This document shows, in pieces, positions 7,001-7,727 of a stretch of 7,727 nt of DNA. A program made the translations under genes and the position numbers. The notes beneath the pieces were generated by a model, which was not told the origin of the DNA, ran no database searches, and worked only from the letters and a program-made list of their open reading frames with translations. The first letter of the stretch is position 1, and the number at the start of each line of letters is the position of its first letter. Origin of the DNA: an uncultured Oscillospiraceae bacterium (GTDB lineage Bacteria > Bacillota > Clostridia > Oscillospirales > Oscillospiraceae); NCBI GenBank assembly GCA_934572355.1, contig CAKTKV010000076.1:1-7727 (forward strand), written 5' to 3'.

Positions 7001-7727
7001 CGAAGGTCTTCGCTCCGAGCCAATTCGTGTAGTATACAGTCGCGGACTCGACCATGTAGCCGGGGTCGGTGCTGACTATCTTGACGTTCGCGCCCTGAGA
7101 AGCGGAGCTTGCGGAAACGCCGCCCACGGTAGCTGCGGTGATGGTGGGATAGTTGCTCTCGATCTCGATATTGTAGCCGCTCTGGATCTCGGCATCTACA
7201 CGGACGTTGCAGCCTGGCATGATGAAGGTGTTGCCTTCAAGCTTGACGTCCGCGCTGCCGTCAGCATGCTTGACGACCAGACGGCTTATTGCCTTGCCGT
7301 CGGTGGTGTTGACATCGACTGTGACCGTATCGCCCGCTGCCGCAGAGCTGACTGTGGCGTTGTTGACGTAGAAGGTCATGGTGCCGTAAGCGGTATTGAT
7401 GTTAGGTGTGATGCTGTACTTCTGGCTGCTGCTGTTATTGCCGCTGTTATTGTTACCGCTGTTGTTATTGCCGCTGTTATTATTGTTGTTGTTTCCGCTG
7501 TTGCTGCCGTTGTTGCTGCCGCCGTTATTACCACTATCGGTCGCGGTAATGGTAGTGGCAACGGGAATGTAGAAGGTGCTGCCGGCCTTTACCTTTGCGA
7601 GGTTGCTGGTGTTGTTCAGCGCCTGAAGCAGCTTGGTGTTCTGGCCGTAGTCGATGCCGTAGCTTGCGGCCATGTTGTACGCGGTCTCGCCGGAAGCGAT
7701 CTTATGCGCGATGACCTGGTAGCAGGT
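4020..7727 (-). CDS. Large LysM protein with divergent InlB-type repeats (5' partial)
   Basis: The frame stays open to the window edge, giving 1235 residues with the N-terminus missing. The ATG at 7673 is internal: it lies inside the LysM domain and has no SD. Order of domains: LysM (7560-7721); an Asn/Ser/Gly linker (7422-7535); nine 83-112-residue modules, each ending in F-x-M-P followed by a hydrophobic alternating strand; one degenerate module; a Thr/Gly/Ser linker (4281-4421); and a C-terminal domain of about 86 residues ending in ITLAAK. The modules resemble the Divergent InlB B-repeat family of extracellular bacterial proteins. I infer a secreted or wall-associated protein held to peptidoglycan by LysM, with the repeats acting as a stalk or binding surface. 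No LPxTG motif, C-terminal membrane segment or SLH domain is seen. A signal peptide would lie outside the window. The ligand is unknown. Confidence 0.9.
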   Translation of the reverse strand, partial: TCYQVIAHKIASGETAYNMAASYGIDYGQNTKLLQALNNTSNLAKVKAGSTFYIPVATTITATDSGNNGGSNNGSNSGNNNNNNSGNNNSGNNNSGNNSSSQKYSITPNINTAYGTMTFYVNNATVSSAAAGDTVTVDVNTTDGKAISRLVVKHADGSADVKLEGNTFIMPGCNVRVDAEIQSGYNIEIESNYPTITAATVGGVSASSASQGANVKIVSTDPGYMVESATVYYTNWLGAKTFVTVNDAMCFIMPADDVVVKATLKAVPTYNFYRKDCTNGSFDLQVNGFSASKAAKDAQVTIVWKAMDGYTLTSISVKKVKADGTLGDSVNVLNNSFTMPGCDVNVELSFGQTNNAIVINAAPGGKLTAHEYTETTKDGATTRTVSDKITEALTGKTIFVKGEKDTGFTDNFNITVTRNADGNLVAVESKSFTIGSVSYNGYTFTMPAGGVTIDGQFIGGIKKADLEFDAGIDSGDGNGNIVFFNGEETDKKLTGKEITVGSKITLGTLAREGYAFNKFEVYVDTSTTSNPNFEYSVELSELANTQGYFLMPNSNVRIKTIFQADAIALEAATIRGSGDVSYQVSTDGKDGTYQTANSCKVGDWVKVVVKPSSEGYVVPENAILVTDKATNKVIKLVKPTGSNHFAFQMPSKGVTVYVILVGDLHKLELRTINADNNTSDLQGKSLWQVEVEGNWPVVENKTLGSDTEVKAHDPVVLSLTEPGAANYVVDKVVLKTATNGSEYAGGIEFKDGRYYFAMPDDDTTCTVYLKSKSSNDVSLVGCLSYDSSRGSANFEKAGTTGTKGTVISSCKVGDTIMVRATAAEGYTLTEDDIVITRADGGTLTKGTDVADGNFKPEKDGGKVIGWTFKMPQGGVRVTVNFKPTEAHGISLEIKDQDGNLLKGQGYVAVQYGGNSFTDISTDLGKVPYGSAVTVSLTDVGKSLYSLTKVTVDGVSCENKGSFYGFYMPNKDADIKVTLTAKTADTNSYKLFSSYDYSKGTVGFYDKNGNPIDTAAEGDAVDIVFTPADGYMLDSYSIVRNTDNVTVDEQSGETARKTTKVTVTMGDKPGSSSTGLYAKDGITVAANFVNKVYTAEISIKGLPTTTGTATAGSETTGTGESTGATTGETSTGVTTGETGTSTSTTSDQTANLLQFKGADGKYKAVQNGSKVEVVFNSNVNIGLTTSGSSYKITGYVVYSASDPTKKLADIKGDCNDFNFWVTKDGVSKIEITLAAK
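4281..4421 (-). repeat. Thr/Gly/Ser-rich linker with TTGET-like units
   Basis: About 47 codons consist mostly of Thr, Gly, Ser and Glu, with recurring TGE(S/T) units (GTGEST, TTGETSTG, TTGETGTS). It separates the repeat array from the C-terminal domain. Such Thr-rich linkers are often extended and sometimes O-glycosylated; glycosylation here is only a possibility. Confidence 0.8.
4458..7421 (-). repeat. Array of ten divergent protein modules (F-x-M-P repeats)
   Basis: The F-x-M-P codons lie at 7215-7226, 6966-6977, 6708-6719, 6387-6398, 6072-6083, 5778-5789, 5451-5462, 5115-5126 and 4824-4835, spaced 83-112 codons apart. Most modules have a central glycine-plus-aromatic turn (DGYTL, EGYAF, EGYTL, DGYML) and a preceding A/V-G-D/S segment before a beta strand. 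The tenth module (about 4458-4775) keeps the DGYML and AANF strands but lacks M-P. The repetition is at protein level; the DNA copies are diverged. Confidence 0.85.
7422..7535 (-). repeat. Asn/Ser/Gly low-complexity linker with 15-base units
   Basis: About 38 codons are almost only Asn, Ser and Gly, including several SGNNN units encoded by near-identical 15-base stretches. It separates the LysM domain from the first repeat module and is most simply a flexible spacer. All units are multiples of three, so copy-number change would keep the frame. Confidence 0.85.
7560..7721 (-). other. LysM domain within the large surface protein
   Basis: The translated segment starts YQVIAHKIASGETAYN, continues MAASYGIDYGQNTKLLQAL and ends VKAGSTFYIPV. 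This follows the LysM plan (Y-x-V...GET/GDT...A..YG...LL.LN......G..L.IP), with NN in place of the usual N-P/N. LysM binds N-acetylglucosamine-containing glycans such as peptidoglycan. The usual Lys-Lys-Gly-Asp turn is diverged here. The domain may be one of several, since the gene continues beyond the window. Confidence 0.75.

Noticed and set aside
4458..7421. Periodic pattern taken as a CRISPR array or DNA tandem repeat
   Set aside because: The regularity is in the encoded protein (F-x-M-P every 83-112 residues). The DNA copies are diverged and continuous with an open frame, with no constant repeat or unique spacers.
7671..7673. ATG at 7673 as the start of the large surface protein
   Set aside because: The frame is open upstream to the window edge, the upstream 18 codons complete a LysM domain, and there is no SD before this ATG.

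Overview
The window looks like chromosomal DNA of a low-GC-phylum Gram-positive bacterium with a fairly GC-rich genome, most likely a gut-type Clostridia member (Oscillospirales-like). This rests on strong GGAGG-type ribosome binding sites, TTGA/TATAAT promoters, hairpin-plus-T terminators, and gene families common in that group: a YolD-like protein, a UvrX/UmuC-type Y-family polymerase, a DUF1653 protein, and a LysM protein with divergent InlB-type repeats. The class-level assignment is an inference; genus cannot be read from the sequence.

Layout. Bases 1-77 hold the last 24 codons of an unidentified plus-strand gene, closed by a strong hairpin terminator (93-138). Everything else is on the minus strand, in three transcription units. 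Unit A (2676 down to 110) is a damage-response cassette: a LexA/S24-type self-cleaving repressor, a Y-family translesion polymerase and a YolD-like protein. They are tightly packed (12-nt gap, then a 4-nt ATGA overlap). Just upstream is a clear promoter (-10 2727-2732, -35 2750-2755) and a perfect 11+11 bp palindrome (2697-2723) over the predicted start point, which is the probable repressor operator. Unit B (3852 down to 2797) is a nitrilase-family carbon-nitrogen hydrolase followed by a DUF1653 protein. It has its own extended -10 promoter (3880-3907) and terminator (2746-2780). Unit C (7727 down to 4020) is the 3' 3.7 kb of a large, probably secreted protein: LysM domain, Asn/Ser/Gly linker, nine modules ending in an F-x-M-P motif plus one degenerate module, a Thr/Gly/Ser linker and a C-terminal domain. 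It ends in a UUCG-loop terminator (3966-3997). Its 5' end lies outside the window.

How they work together. Unit A reads as a self-contained, autoregulated mutagenesis module. DNA damage would trigger RecA-stimulated self-cleavage of the repressor at Cys86-Gly87, which opens the palindrome and co-expresses the polymerase and its YolD partner. The palindrome does not match the classical Gram-positive SOS box (CGAAC-N4-GTTCG), so the regulon may be private to this cassette. Units B and C show no evident functional link to it. No tRNA, rRNA, CRISPR array or insertion sequence was seen, and there is no gene-free stretch longer than 300 bases.
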